Made by a program: the position numbers and the translations under genes | The notes under the pieces: model-generated | Databases searched by the model: none | What the model saw: only the letters and a program-made list of their open reading frames with translations | Told to the model about the DNA's origin: nothing | Assembly (NCBI GenBank): GCA_016234955.1 | Contig: JACRNN010000204.1 | Location: forward strand, 1-39,350 | Length of the DNA stretch: 39,350 nt | Direction: 5' to 3' | Origin: Deltaproteobacteria bacterium | GTDB lineage: Bacteria; Desulfobacterota; GWC2-55-46 | Part shown: one piece after another, positions 8,578 through 16,836 of the stretch | Layout of the letters: the number at the start of each line of letters is the position of its first letter | Numbering within the stretch: the first letter of the stretch is position 1

Positions 8578-10692
8578 TCACCCTTCCTTTTCGATTTTGC
8601 AGAGTAGCCCGCGTAGCTGGTACGAGCCGAACGCCGGGTCATACGGGGGGCCGTTGTCAGTCAGCACGTTGGCGTTCGACTCGAACGCGCCGTATAGAGG
8701 GCCGTCCCTCTCCGGGAACCACCATCCGTGCTCGACGCTCGCCACGCCGGGGTGGATTTCCTCGGTCACAAGGGCCTTCATCCTGATAGCGCCCCTGCGC
8801 GTGGAAACCCTCACCCACTCGCCGTTTGATACCCCGCTCCTCCGTGCCGCGTCCGGGTGGAGTTCCACCTGCGGGTCTGGCCGGAGCCTCCTCAGTGAAT
8901 CCACCTGCCTGTGCTCGCTGTGGAAGAACTCCGGCCTGCGGCTGCCGGTGATGAGTATGAGCGGAAATTCCTCCGCGATATCCGGCGCTGAGACCGGGCC
9001 CTCAGGGGGCTCCTTGAACGTCGGCAGGGGGCCGTAGCCCATCCTCTGCAGCGTCTTTGAATATAGCTCGACCTTCCTTGAAGGGGTTCTGAACCCTTGC
9101 TTCTCATACCTCCTGTACTCATGCGGAGGGAAGATGAAGGTCTTTTTCTTCAAATCATCGAAGTTTACGCCGAGCGGCTCGAGCTGGTGGTTTATCACGT
9201 CCTCGATGGTATCCCAGGCGCCGGGCAGCCCGAGCCTCTTTGACAGCTCGTTCATTATCCACTCGTCCTGCATGGACTCGTGGTGGACGGTTATCCTCTG
9301 CTGCGCCATCACCATGTTCTCAACGACGAGCGGGTACCCGATGGCCTGATCGACCTCTGTCCAGAAGGCCGCGGGCAGGACGTAGTCCGCGTGCGCGGCG
9401 GTCGGGGTCATGAAAAGGTCCGTTACCGCGAGGAGGTCGAGCTTCTTGATGCCCTCGTAGACCTCTTTCGAGTTTGCCACGGACGTTAGCGCGTTGTTGC
9501 CGAATATCAGCAAAGCCCTCACGCGGTAGGGGTCGCCCTCCCTCATGGCCCTGAAGAGCGCGGGGATGTGGGCGGACGGCATGAAGGCCCTCCAGCCCCC
9601 GAGGAGCTTGAACTCATCGGCCCCGAGCCGCTTCTTTAGCGCCCCCTCCGGGAGCTTGTCCTTCAAGGTCGGGTAGCTCCTTATGATGTTCATCCCGAGG
9701 ATGTCCCCGCCGGGAACGTCGAGGTTGCCGGTTATGGCGCGAAGTATGGCGAGCGCCCTCACGGTCTGGAGCGAGTTTGGGTTCTGCTCTATGCCGAGAC
9801 CCCATTCGAGTATGGCGGGCTTATTAAGCGCATAAGTCCTGGCCGCCGTTATTATCGCTGAAGCGGGGACGGTGGTGACGGACCCTGCCCACTCGGGGGT
9901 GAATGGCGCGACGTGGTTTTTAAGCTCCTCGAACCCGGTTGTCCATCTCTCGACGAACTCCCTGTCGTATATCCCCTCGGCGATTATCACGTTTATCATC
10001 GCGAGGGCGAGGGCGGCGTCCGTGCCGGGCCTGACCGGGAGCCACTGGGCGCACCTTCGGGCCGTCTCGCTCCTCCTCGGGTCTACGGAGATCGCCGCGC
10101 ACCCGGTGTCGAGCGCGCGCTTGACCGAAGGCGCTATCTCGCCGTCAGGCCCTGAGACTAACGGGTTGTGGCCCCAGAAAAGGATGCACCGGGGAGAGAC
10201 CTCGCCGTAATAATCGCCGACCACGAAGCCGCCGTAGGTCAGGTTGCTTACGGTTATCCTCGGGATGAAGCACTGCGCAAGGCCCGGTTCGTACCAGTTG
10301 GGGGTGCCGAGCGCGTTAGCGAACCTCACCACGTGCATGTAGTGGTGGCGTCCCGTGCCCTGCCCGATGGCGATGGATTCCGGCCCTGATTCCCCTCTTA
10401 TCCCGTCTATCCTGCCCGCTATCTCGTTCAGCGCGTCGTCCCACGAAAGCCTCTGCCACTGGCCGTCTCCCCTGCCCTTCTTCCTCTTCATCGGGTATTT
10501 GAGGCGGTCCGGGTGGTTTGCTATATCCGGGGACTTCACCCCCTTGACGCACATCCAGCCCCTGTTCATGGGGGAGTCCGGGTCGCCCTTCACGCTTACT
10601 ACGCGCCCGTCCTTTACGTGGACGAATACGCCGCACCCTCCGTGGCAGACCCTGCACACGCTCCTGAATGTCTTTTCGTTGCCGTCGTTCAT
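8578..10692 (-). CDS. Molybdopterin-dependent oxidoreductase (DMSO reductase superfamily), catalytic subunit
   Basis: 704 aa. N-terminal CRVCHGGCG...GWMCVKG [4Fe-4S] motif, molybdopterin-binding segments (ILFWGHNPLVSGPDGE, LLIFGNNALTSVANS) and a C-terminal molydop-binding-like domain. Confidence 0.88.
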   Translation of the reverse strand: MNDGNEKTFRSVCRVCHGGCGVFVHVKDGRVVSVKGDPDSPMNRGWMCVKGVKSPDIANHPDRLKYPMKRKKGRGDGQWQRLSWDDALNEIAGRIDGIRGESGPESIAIGQGTGRHHYMHVVRFANALGTPNWYEPGLAQCFIPRITVSNLTYGGFVVGDYYGEVSPRCILFWGHNPLVSGPDGEIAPSVKRALDTGCAAISVDPRRSETARRCAQWLPVRPGTDAALALAMINVIIAEGIYDREFVERWTTGFEELKNHVAPFTPEWAGSVTTVPASAIITAARTYALNKPAILEWGLGIEQNPNSLQTVRALAILRAITGNLDVPGGDILGMNIIRSYPTLKDKLPEGALKKRLGADEFKLLGGWRAFMPSAHIPALFRAMREGDPYRVRALLIFGNNALTSVANSKEVYEGIKKLDLLAVTDLFMTPTAAHADYVLPAAFWTEVDQAIGYPLVVENMVMAQQRITVHHESMQDEWIMNELSKRLGLPGAWDTIEDVINHQLEPLGVNFDDLKKKTFIFPPHEYRRYEKQGFRTPSRKVELYSKTLQRMGYGPLPTFKEPPEGPVSAPDIAEEFPLILITGSRRPEFFHSEHRQVDSLRRLRPDPQVELHPDAARRSGVSNGEWVRVSTRRGAIRMKALVTEEIHPGVASVEHGWWFPERDGPLYGAFESNANVLTDNGPPYDPAFGSYQLRGLLCKIEKEG

Positions 10693-10710
10693 ATTCTCTG
10701 TTTATATATT

Positions 10711-10789
10711 CTTGTGGTGGCAGGAGTTTCCTCCTGCCACCCTATTTAACAAACCACAAGTCGCCGTCAGGAGGAAACTCATGACGGCG
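10711..10789 (-). terminator. Paired intergenic hairpins (terminator/attenuator-like)
   Basis: GGTGGCAGGAG-TTTC-CTCCTGCCACC (10716-10741, 11-bp perfect stem, GAAA loop in the minus-strand RNA) and CGCCGTCA...TGACGGCG (10762-10789), lying just downstream of the GT2 stop. Confidence 0.5.
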
Positions 10790-10803
10790 CTGAAAATTAC
10801 TAT

Positions 10804-11778
10804 TTATTTACGCCCCCCGCGCGCCACACCCCAGAGCGCCCCGAGCCCGATTGACACGGCTCTCAGAAAAAGCAGCGCCGGAGAGACAACGGCCACTGCC
10901 GGGTCCTTGCGTAAGGCCGTTAGAAAAAAAGGCGTTGACAGGGCGAGAAAAAAGCCCCCCGCCAAAACGAATAGGAGCAACCCGTATGCGGGGAAGAGCA
11001 GGCCCACAGGCAGGCACGCCCCAATCATCATGGCGGCTAATATCTGGAACTTGAGCGTCTGGGGGGTGTATGTGTCCTTGAGCATCTTGTCCGGGAACCT
11101 CTTGTACACGACCATCCTCCAGTACCCCCTCCAGAACTTGAGCCTCGCGTACCTCTTGATCGAGTCCGGGTGGTTGAGGTGGCATACCACGGCCCGCGGG
11201 TTGAAGACCATCCTGTGCCCTGAGCTTGAGAGCCTGTAGGACAGCTCCGTATCCTCGTTGTTGGGCGCCGGAAAGCCCGTGTCAAAGCCGCCCGCCACGT
11301 CAAAGACCTCTTTCCTGAAGGCGGCCGAATAGGTATCGACCATGTCGATGGAGGGGGCCGCCTTCAGCATCTCGAACCTCTCCTCGAACTCGATCTGCGA
11401 GAACCGCGCCACTATGCCTGGCTGTAGAGTCCTGTACGCGCCCTTGACCGCCGAGACCGACGGGTCGGCAAAAGGCCTTGCCATCTCCTTTATCCAGTCG
11501 CTCTCCGGGACGCAGTCCGAGTCGGTAAAGAGGATTATCCCGCCCCTTGCCTCCCTCGCCCCCGCGTTCCTCGCGGCGGCCGGACCGAGGTTTCTCTGCC
11601 GGATGCACTTGACGGAGTAGCCCTTGACGATCAGCGGCGTGGAATCCGTGGATCCGTCGTCCACAACGATGACCTCGTAGCGTCCCTTCCCTACGGTCTG
11701 GTCCCGGAGCGAGCCGAGGCACTTATCTATCGTCCTTGCGGCGTTGTACGCCGGAACTATGACGGAAAACTCTATCAT
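10804..11778 (-). CDS. Glycosyltransferase family 2
   Basis: 324 aa. FSVIVPAYNAARTIDKCLGSLRDQTV, EVIVVDDGSTDSTPLI, FTDSDCVPESDW; C-terminal TM segments. Confidence 0.92.
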   Translation of the reverse strand: MIEFSVIVPAYNAARTIDKCLGSLRDQTVGKGRYEVIVVDDGSTDSTPLIVKGYSVKCIRQRNLGPAAARNAGAREARGGIILFTDSDCVPESDWIKEMARPFADPSVSAVKGAYRTLQPGIVARFSQIEFEERFEMLKAAPSIDMVDTYSAAFRKEVFDVAGGFDTGFPAPNNEDTELSYRLSSSGHRMVFNPRAVVCHLNHPDSIKRYARLKFWRGYWRMVVYKRFPDKMLKDTYTPQTLKFQILAAMMIGACLPVGLLFPAYGLLLFVLAGGFFLALSTPFFLTALRKDPAVAVVSPALLFLRAVSIGLGALWGVARGGRK

Positions 11779-11782
11779 CCGC

Positions 11783-13243
11783 TCACGTGCTCTGGAGCCT
11801 TGAGCCGCGTATCAGGTATTTGGCGAAGGTCCGGAGGGACTTAAGCGTCCTTCTTATCTCCCTCGGGTGCGCTATCATCTGGGATAATTTATAGAGGATA
11901 TAGCCCGGCCTCAGATAGAACTCCCTCCTCGCGTCGTCGCAGAACCTGACAAGCTCCTCGGCGCTCAACTCCTCTGTCCTTATGACGGTATTGTGGAGCC
12001 CCTCCTGGGTTATCCATTCGGAGAAGTCCGAGCTCCTTATGAGGCCCCTCTGCCTGTACCAGTCGTACGCCTCGGTGCCGGGGTAAACCATCACCGGGTA
12101 GAACTGGACGGTATCGGGGTTGAGGCCCTTTGCGAGGTCGAGGGTCTGCTTGAGCGTCTGCCTCGTCTCGCCGGGGAGCCCGGCCATGAAGCATCCGTGT
12201 ATGAGCATACCGGCCCTCCTGGCGTTGTCCATGAACCCCTTCATCTCCGCGACCTTCGTCTTCTTCTTCATGTTGTCGAGTATCGTCTGGCTACCGCTCT
12301 CAAAGCCGACGCAAAGGGAGCGGCACCCGGCCTCTCTCATCAGGCGCATGGTGTCGTAATCTATCCCTATCCTCGAATTCGCCGTCCAGGATATCTTTAT
12401 CCCCTTCTTGATTATCAGCTCGGACAGGGCCCTGCACCTCTTCTTGTCCACCGTAAGGGTGTCGTCCTCGAAAAAGACCGCCTTTGCCTGTGGGAAGTTC
12501 TCGACGATGTACTCCATCTCCTCCACCACGTTCTCAACGGACCTCAACCTGTAGCCCCTGCCCATGAGCGTCTGAGGGTAGACGCAGAATGTGCACGGGA
12601 ACGGGCACCCCCTGCTCGTCGTTATCGTCACCATCGGGAATAGCGCGTTCGGGTTGAAGTAGTTCTCTATGCGCAAGAACTTCCTGTAGACCTTGCTCAC
12701 GAACGGCAGTGTGTCGAGGTCGTCGAGGAACGGCCTTTTGGGGGTATTGACGAGGGAGCCGTCCTTGAGGTAGCTTATGCCGGGCACGATTCTAAAGTCC
12801 CCTTTTTTCTCAAGCGCTCCGGCTACCTCCACCACGGTCTGCTCGTACTCGTAGCGCGCAACGGCGTCGATCCTCTTGTCGAGCTTGAGCGTCTCTGCCG
12901 GGAGCGCCGAGACGTGTGTGCCAACGAGGAGCACGAACGCCGACGGGCGCTCGTCCTTGAGGCGGCCTCCCACAGCGACGTCGTTATTGATAGACGGCGT
13001 GGAGGTGTCCATCACTATGAGGCCGGGGTTGAAGACTCTCGCCCTCTTAACGACGTCCTCTACGGTCAATCCGTCGGCCGGCGCGTCTATGAAGTCGACC
13101 TCGAAGCCCTTGTCCATGGCCGCGCCCGCGGCGTAGGCGAGCCACATCGGGAAGTAGAGCGTCCCGCTCTTTGTGACGGCCGGGCTCCTCTGCGGCCGGG
13201 AGAACTTCTTCAGAAACGGCGGGTTCAAAAACAGTATCTTCAT
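11783..13243 (-). CDS. B12-binding-domain-type radical SAM protein
   Basis: 486 aa. N-terminal Rossmann/B12-like region MKILFLNPPF...; radical SAM motif TTSRGCPFPCTFCVYPQ (CxxxCxxC). Confidence 0.88.
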   Translation of the reverse strand: MKILFLNPPFLKKFSRPQRSPAVTKSGTLYFPMWLAYAAGAAMDKGFEVDFIDAPADGLTVEDVVKRARVFNPGLIVMDTSTPSINNDVAVGGRLKDERPSAFVLLVGTHVSALPAETLKLDKRIDAVARYEYEQTVVEVAGALEKKGDFRIVPGISYLKDGSLVNTPKRPFLDDLDTLPFVSKVYRKFLRIENYFNPNALFPMVTITTSRGCPFPCTFCVYPQTLMGRGYRLRSVENVVEEMEYIVENFPQAKAVFFEDDTLTVDKKRCRALSELIIKKGIKISWTANSRIGIDYDTMRLMREAGCRSLCVGFESGSQTILDNMKKKTKVAEMKGFMDNARRAGMLIHGCFMAGLPGETRQTLKQTLDLAKGLNPDTVQFYPVMVYPGTEAYDWYRQRGLIRSSDFSEWITQEGLHNTVIRTEELSAEELVRFCDDARREFYLRPGYILYKLSQMIAHPREIRRTLKSLRTFAKYLIRGSRLQST

Positions 13244-14484
13244 CAGACCACTTCCCTCGTTATTTTATCGTACTGCCTGATCTGCTCCGCCATGAAGCCG
13301 AGCTCACCCTTGAATTCTATGGCCTTGGTCGGGCACGCAAGGAAGCAGTACTGGCATCCTATGCACCCGTTGTCCCTGTCCTCGATCGTCTGCGGGAGCT
13401 TGAGCTCCACGGGGCAGTAGTCCGCGCACCTGGTGCACCCCTTCTCGCAGAGCTCTCTCTTCCACTTGAACCCCTCGAACCTCATCTCGTCCTTTATGAA
13501 GTTGTCCTGCCGGAGCCCCGTTAAAAAGAGCATCTTCCCGAACGCCTCCGTGGAGCAGAGGTAGTTGAAGGCCGCGGTGTTCCGCACGGCGAGGAAGTAC
13601 TTCTGGCGCCTGGGGCTGTGGATGAAGGAGGCGAAGGCGTTGGCTATCGGCTCCTTGAACTTCTTCTTGACGCCTTCGAGGTCGAGCGCGTCGGCGAACT
13701 CGCGGTGGCGAGCGGTCAGCAGGCCATGGTCTTCGGCGGCCTTGAGGGTGCGCACCTTCCTGTAATCGAAGTCCGCGATCCTCGCGCAGACGAGGTCTAT
13801 GAGATATGGGTCGACCCCGAATATGACGACCCCGGTGCGAAGCGGAGTGCCCCTCGTAGGCCCGAGCCCCTCCATGGCGATAAGGCCGTCGACGATGTGG
13901 AGGTGCGGCTTAATCCTCTTATTTATGTTAAGTATGTTCCTGGCGAGGGACCCGTGGGTCTTTTTCTTGTTCTCCTGGCCTACAAGGCACCCCATCATGT
14001 TCTTGAGGCAGACCGTCATGCCGGCCTCGAAGTGGGTCTTGAGCTTCGGCATGTTTATGAAAAAATCGGCCTCCACGCACTCCTTCGCCACCGAGGCCTT
14101 GACGCCGTCCTCGAAATCGACGCTTACGGTCTCGGAGTAGTTGAGGTCGGCTATCTTGACACCGTAATGCCTGGCGAGCCTGTCGTAGGAGAGCCTTGAG
14201 ATGACGCTTATGCCGTTCCTGTAAAAGCCGCTGTTGGTGCCCTCGGCCACCGTGATGTCGGAATAGCCGTAGCCCTTGAGCGCCTTTATGACCGCGGCCA
14301 CGAGCCTCAAATCCGTGGTGTTGCCTGTGAGCGCGTTCATGTTGCTGTTCATGTTCGGCTTTATGAGTATCCGCGCCGACCTCGATGCGGGCAGTATGTC
14401 GCGGTACCTTTCGAGCGTATCCGCAACTGCCTTTACTATGTCCTTGATCGAGTATGCCTTTACTATATCAAGCCTTGGACCCAT
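13243..14484 (-). CDS. DUF362 domain protein with C-terminal 4Fe-4S ferredoxin motifs (ORF extends to 14508)
   Basis: ARILIKPNMNSNMN, FFINMPKLKTHFEAGMTVCLKNMMGCL; CEKGCTRCADYCPVELKL and CIGCQYCFLACP. Start MGPRLDIVKAYS preferred over the upstream ATG. Confidence 0.82.
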   Translation of the reverse strand: MGPRLDIVKAYSIKDIVKAVADTLERYRDILPASRSARILIKPNMNSNMNALTGNTTDLRLVAAVIKALKGYGYSDITVAEGTNSGFYRNGISVISRLSYDRLARHYGVKIADLNYSETVSVDFEDGVKASVAKECVEADFFINMPKLKTHFEAGMTVCLKNMMGCLVGQENKKKTHGSLARNILNINKRIKPHLHIVDGLIAMEGLGPTRGTPLRTGVVIFGVDPYLIDLVCARIADFDYRKVRTLKAAEDHGLLTARHREFADALDLEGVKKKFKEPIANAFASFIHSPRRQKYFLAVRNTAAFNYLCSTEAFGKMLFLTGLRQDNFIKDEMRFEGFKWKRELCEKGCTRCADYCPVELKLPQTIEDRDNGCIGCQYCFLACPTKAIEFKGELGFMAEQIRQYDKITREVV

Positions 14485-15643
14485 TGTTCCTTCTCCCGGT
14501 CGCCTCAAGCAGGTCCGCTACCGCGTCAAATACGTCGTCTACGCCGATACTCTCCATGCACTCATTGTAAGGGGTGTGCCTGCAGACGTCCTCGTCGCAG
14601 GAGTGTCTGCACGGGAAGTCCTTTTCAACGACCCTGTGCGCGTTGCCGCAGGGCCCGGTCTCGTTGCTCTTGGACGGGCCGAATATGGCTACGGTCGGGG
14701 TCTTCCGAGCCGAGGCCAGATGGAGCGGCGCGCTGTCGTTCGTTACGAATACGTCCAGCCTGCCGATTACGGCGGCGCTCGTCCTGATGTCGGTCTTCCC
14801 GGCGAGGCTTACCCCCTTGCGGGACATCCCGCCCAATATCTCCTCTATTAGAGAGGCCTCCTGCGCGGAACCGGTGAAATAGACCCGCGCCCCTAATTCC
14901 CTCACAAGACGGTCTGCGAGGAGCGCGAACTTTTCCGTTCCCCAGCACTTGAGTCCCTTCCTCCCGCCGGGGTGTATGCCGGCGGCAAGTGGTGTGCTTA
15001 TGCCGCCGATACCGAGCGCCTCAATCGCCTTTTTCACTTCACTGCCAGAGGCCGTAAGCCCCCAGTCCAGCTTATCGACGGGAGCGCCTAAAAACCTTAC
15101 TATGTCGAGGTGGTACTCCACCTTGTGCTTGACCTCCTTGAACGGCACCACATGGGTAAGGAGAAACCCTCCGCCTCCCACGTTGTAGCCGACCCTGTAC
15201 CTCGACCTGCTCGGATAGGCGATGAAGAGGATGTCCCTTATATCCCCCCTGGCCTCTATGACGAGGTCGTACCTCTTTTTCCTGAGCGCCTTGAGGAAGC
15301 CGAGGTATTCCCTCAATCCTCCGCCCGGATAGAACCAGAAGGCGTCGTACGCGATCACCGAGTCGACGCAGGGGTTGTCCTTTAAGAGGTCCTTTGCACC
15401 GGTTGAGGTCAGGAAGGTAATCCTGCCTTCGGGGAATAGCTCCCGCAGGGGCCTCAATATTGGCAGGGTCATGACGACGTCGCCGATATAGGCGGTGCGC
15501 ACGACGAGTATCTCGCGTACGCCCTTTGCTTCTATCCTTCCATTGCCTTTAAGGATATTGAGCGGGGACCAGAGAATGCGGCCTATGGCGTCCGCGACCC
15601 TTGTGGCGATCCTCTTCTTCCTGTTGATTATCTTGTAGAACAC
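14468..15643 (-). CDS. Glycosyltransferase family 9 (ADP-heptose:LPS heptosyltransferase-like)
   Basis: 391 aa. EILVVRTAYIGDVVMTLPILRPLRELFPEGRITFLTS, FVTNDSAPLHLASA, VAIFGPSKSNETGPCGN. Confidence 0.9.
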   Translation of the reverse strand: MFYKIINRKKRIATRVADAIGRILWSPLNILKGNGRIEAKGVREILVVRTAYIGDVVMTLPILRPLRELFPEGRITFLTSTGAKDLLKDNPCVDSVIAYDAFWFYPGGGLREYLGFLKALRKKRYDLVIEARGDIRDILFIAYPSRSRYRVGYNVGGGGFLLTHVVPFKEVKHKVEYHLDIVRFLGAPVDKLDWGLTASGSEVKKAIEALGIGGISTPLAAGIHPGGRKGLKCWGTEKFALLADRLVRELGARVYFTGSAQEASLIEEILGGMSRKGVSLAGKTDIRTSAAVIGRLDVFVTNDSAPLHLASARKTPTVAIFGPSKSNETGPCGNAHRVVEKDFPCRHSCDEDVCRHTPYNECMESIGVDDVFDAVADLLEATGRRNNGSKA

Positions 15644-15748
15644 GGCCTTTTACGCTCGTCTCCCCTGTTGCAGGACCGCAACCCGCCCCTGGGGCTTTGG
15701 CACATCATACGAATATAATATGACATCCTGCGCGGTTTTGCCATATTT

Positions 15749-16636
15749 TTAGAGTTTTTTGCCATATTCACAGGCCTTTTCCGCCACCTCGATGAAGTAC
15801 TTTATCATCTGCCCCTTGTGGTTGAGCCCCTCCGGCACCCAGAGGTACCTCTCAGGCGAGGTAGCGTCCATCACAATATTTTCAGGGTTGTCGTTGCACC
15901 GCGTCCAGGGGGACTTGCCGGAGGCGGCGTTATTTATAAGCTCGATAGCATGCCCCTTGTAGCCGCCCTGGACATGGTCCGCGGCCGCCTGGTACCTGAA
16001 GTAATGGCAAGGCAGGCCCTTTATGAATGTGACGGCCTCCCTTTCGTCCCAGAAGTCATCCCTTGAGGACGGGAACTCCTTTAACGGCCTGTGCGTGTCG
16101 TTCTTCGTGGTGTTGAACCTGTTCGAGGGCCCCTCCCAGTCAAATACGTACTTTACCTGTTTCATCGGATAGCGGGAGAGCGCCCCGGTTGTGATGATGA
16201 TGCCTATGGAAAAAGAGAGTATGCCTATGCAACTGGAGTCCGCCTCCGGCAGCCCTGAGAGGTAATCCACCACGGTCGCGAGCTCCCTCTGATGGATCGG
16301 GCCCCAGTAGTCCTCCTTCCCTCCTGACCTGCCCCTGCCCGATGGATCGTAATGGAGGACAATAAAACCGAATGAAGCGAGGTCCTCGGCCCTCAGGGCC
16401 CCGCCCTTTGCCCCGCCTTTGTCGTAGTCCGTCCCTGGGCTGTTGGCGCCGGGGACGAAGACGACGGACGGATATCTGCCCTTAACCACAGGGGCATGGA
16501 CGTGGGCGTAGAGCCTGTACCCGGCGGGCGAGTCTATCCACGCCTCTCTGTATGACGTGTCTAACGGGCTTCTGCCAAGGAAGACGGAGAGGTCGGGGCC
16601 GCTGCTGCGCCCGAAGAATCTTGAAAATATGGACAT
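15749..16636 (-). CDS. Alpha/beta hydrolase
   Basis: 295 aa. PSVVFVPGANSPGTDYDKGG, FGFIVLHYDPSGRGRSGGKEDYW, nucleophile-elbow-like CIGILSFSIGIII. Confidence 0.75.
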   Translation of the reverse strand: MSIFSRFFGRSSGPDLSVFLGRSPLDTSYREAWIDSPAGYRLYAHVHAPVVKGRYPSVVFVPGANSPGTDYDKGGAKGGALRAEDLASFGFIVLHYDPSGRGRSGGKEDYWGPIHQRELATVVDYLSGLPEADSSCIGILSFSIGIIITTGALSRYPMKQVKYVFDWEGPSNRFNTTKNDTHRPLKEFPSSRDDFWDEREAVTFIKGLPCHYFRYQAAADHVQGGYKGHAIELINNAASGKSPWTRCNDNPENIVMDATSPERYLWVPEGLNHKGQMIKYFIEVAEKACEYGKKL

Positions 16637-16646
16637 ATCTTTATTT

Positions 16647-16836
16647 AGGGTGCCTCCAAAAATCAGATATTTTTCCGAGGTCGAGGCGGGGTGAATGAAA
16701 CCACCCCGGGCTTAAAGCCCCATGAGGTTTCAGAACGCTGAAATAAAAAAGCGGAGCATATATGCTAATATGTGTCCATTTTTATTTTCGCCCCAACAAA
16801 GAGATCGGGAAAAAGAGCAATTTTTAGAGGCACCCT
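16647..16836. mobile_element. MITE-like palindromic element (~190 bp)
   Basis: Terminal inverted repeats AGGGTGCCTC(C/T)AAAAAT, 16/17 match (16647-16663 / 16820-16836). Nested internal inverted repeats TGAAACC/GGTTTCA around GGGCTTAAAGCCC, and AAATAAAAA/TTTTTATTT around the AGCATATATGCT palindrome. Confidence 0.65.

Noticed and set aside
10355-11239. 294-aa + strand ORF spanning the mop/GT2 junction
   Set aside because: Crosses two supported minus-strand genes and the hairpin intergenic region; no recognisable domain.
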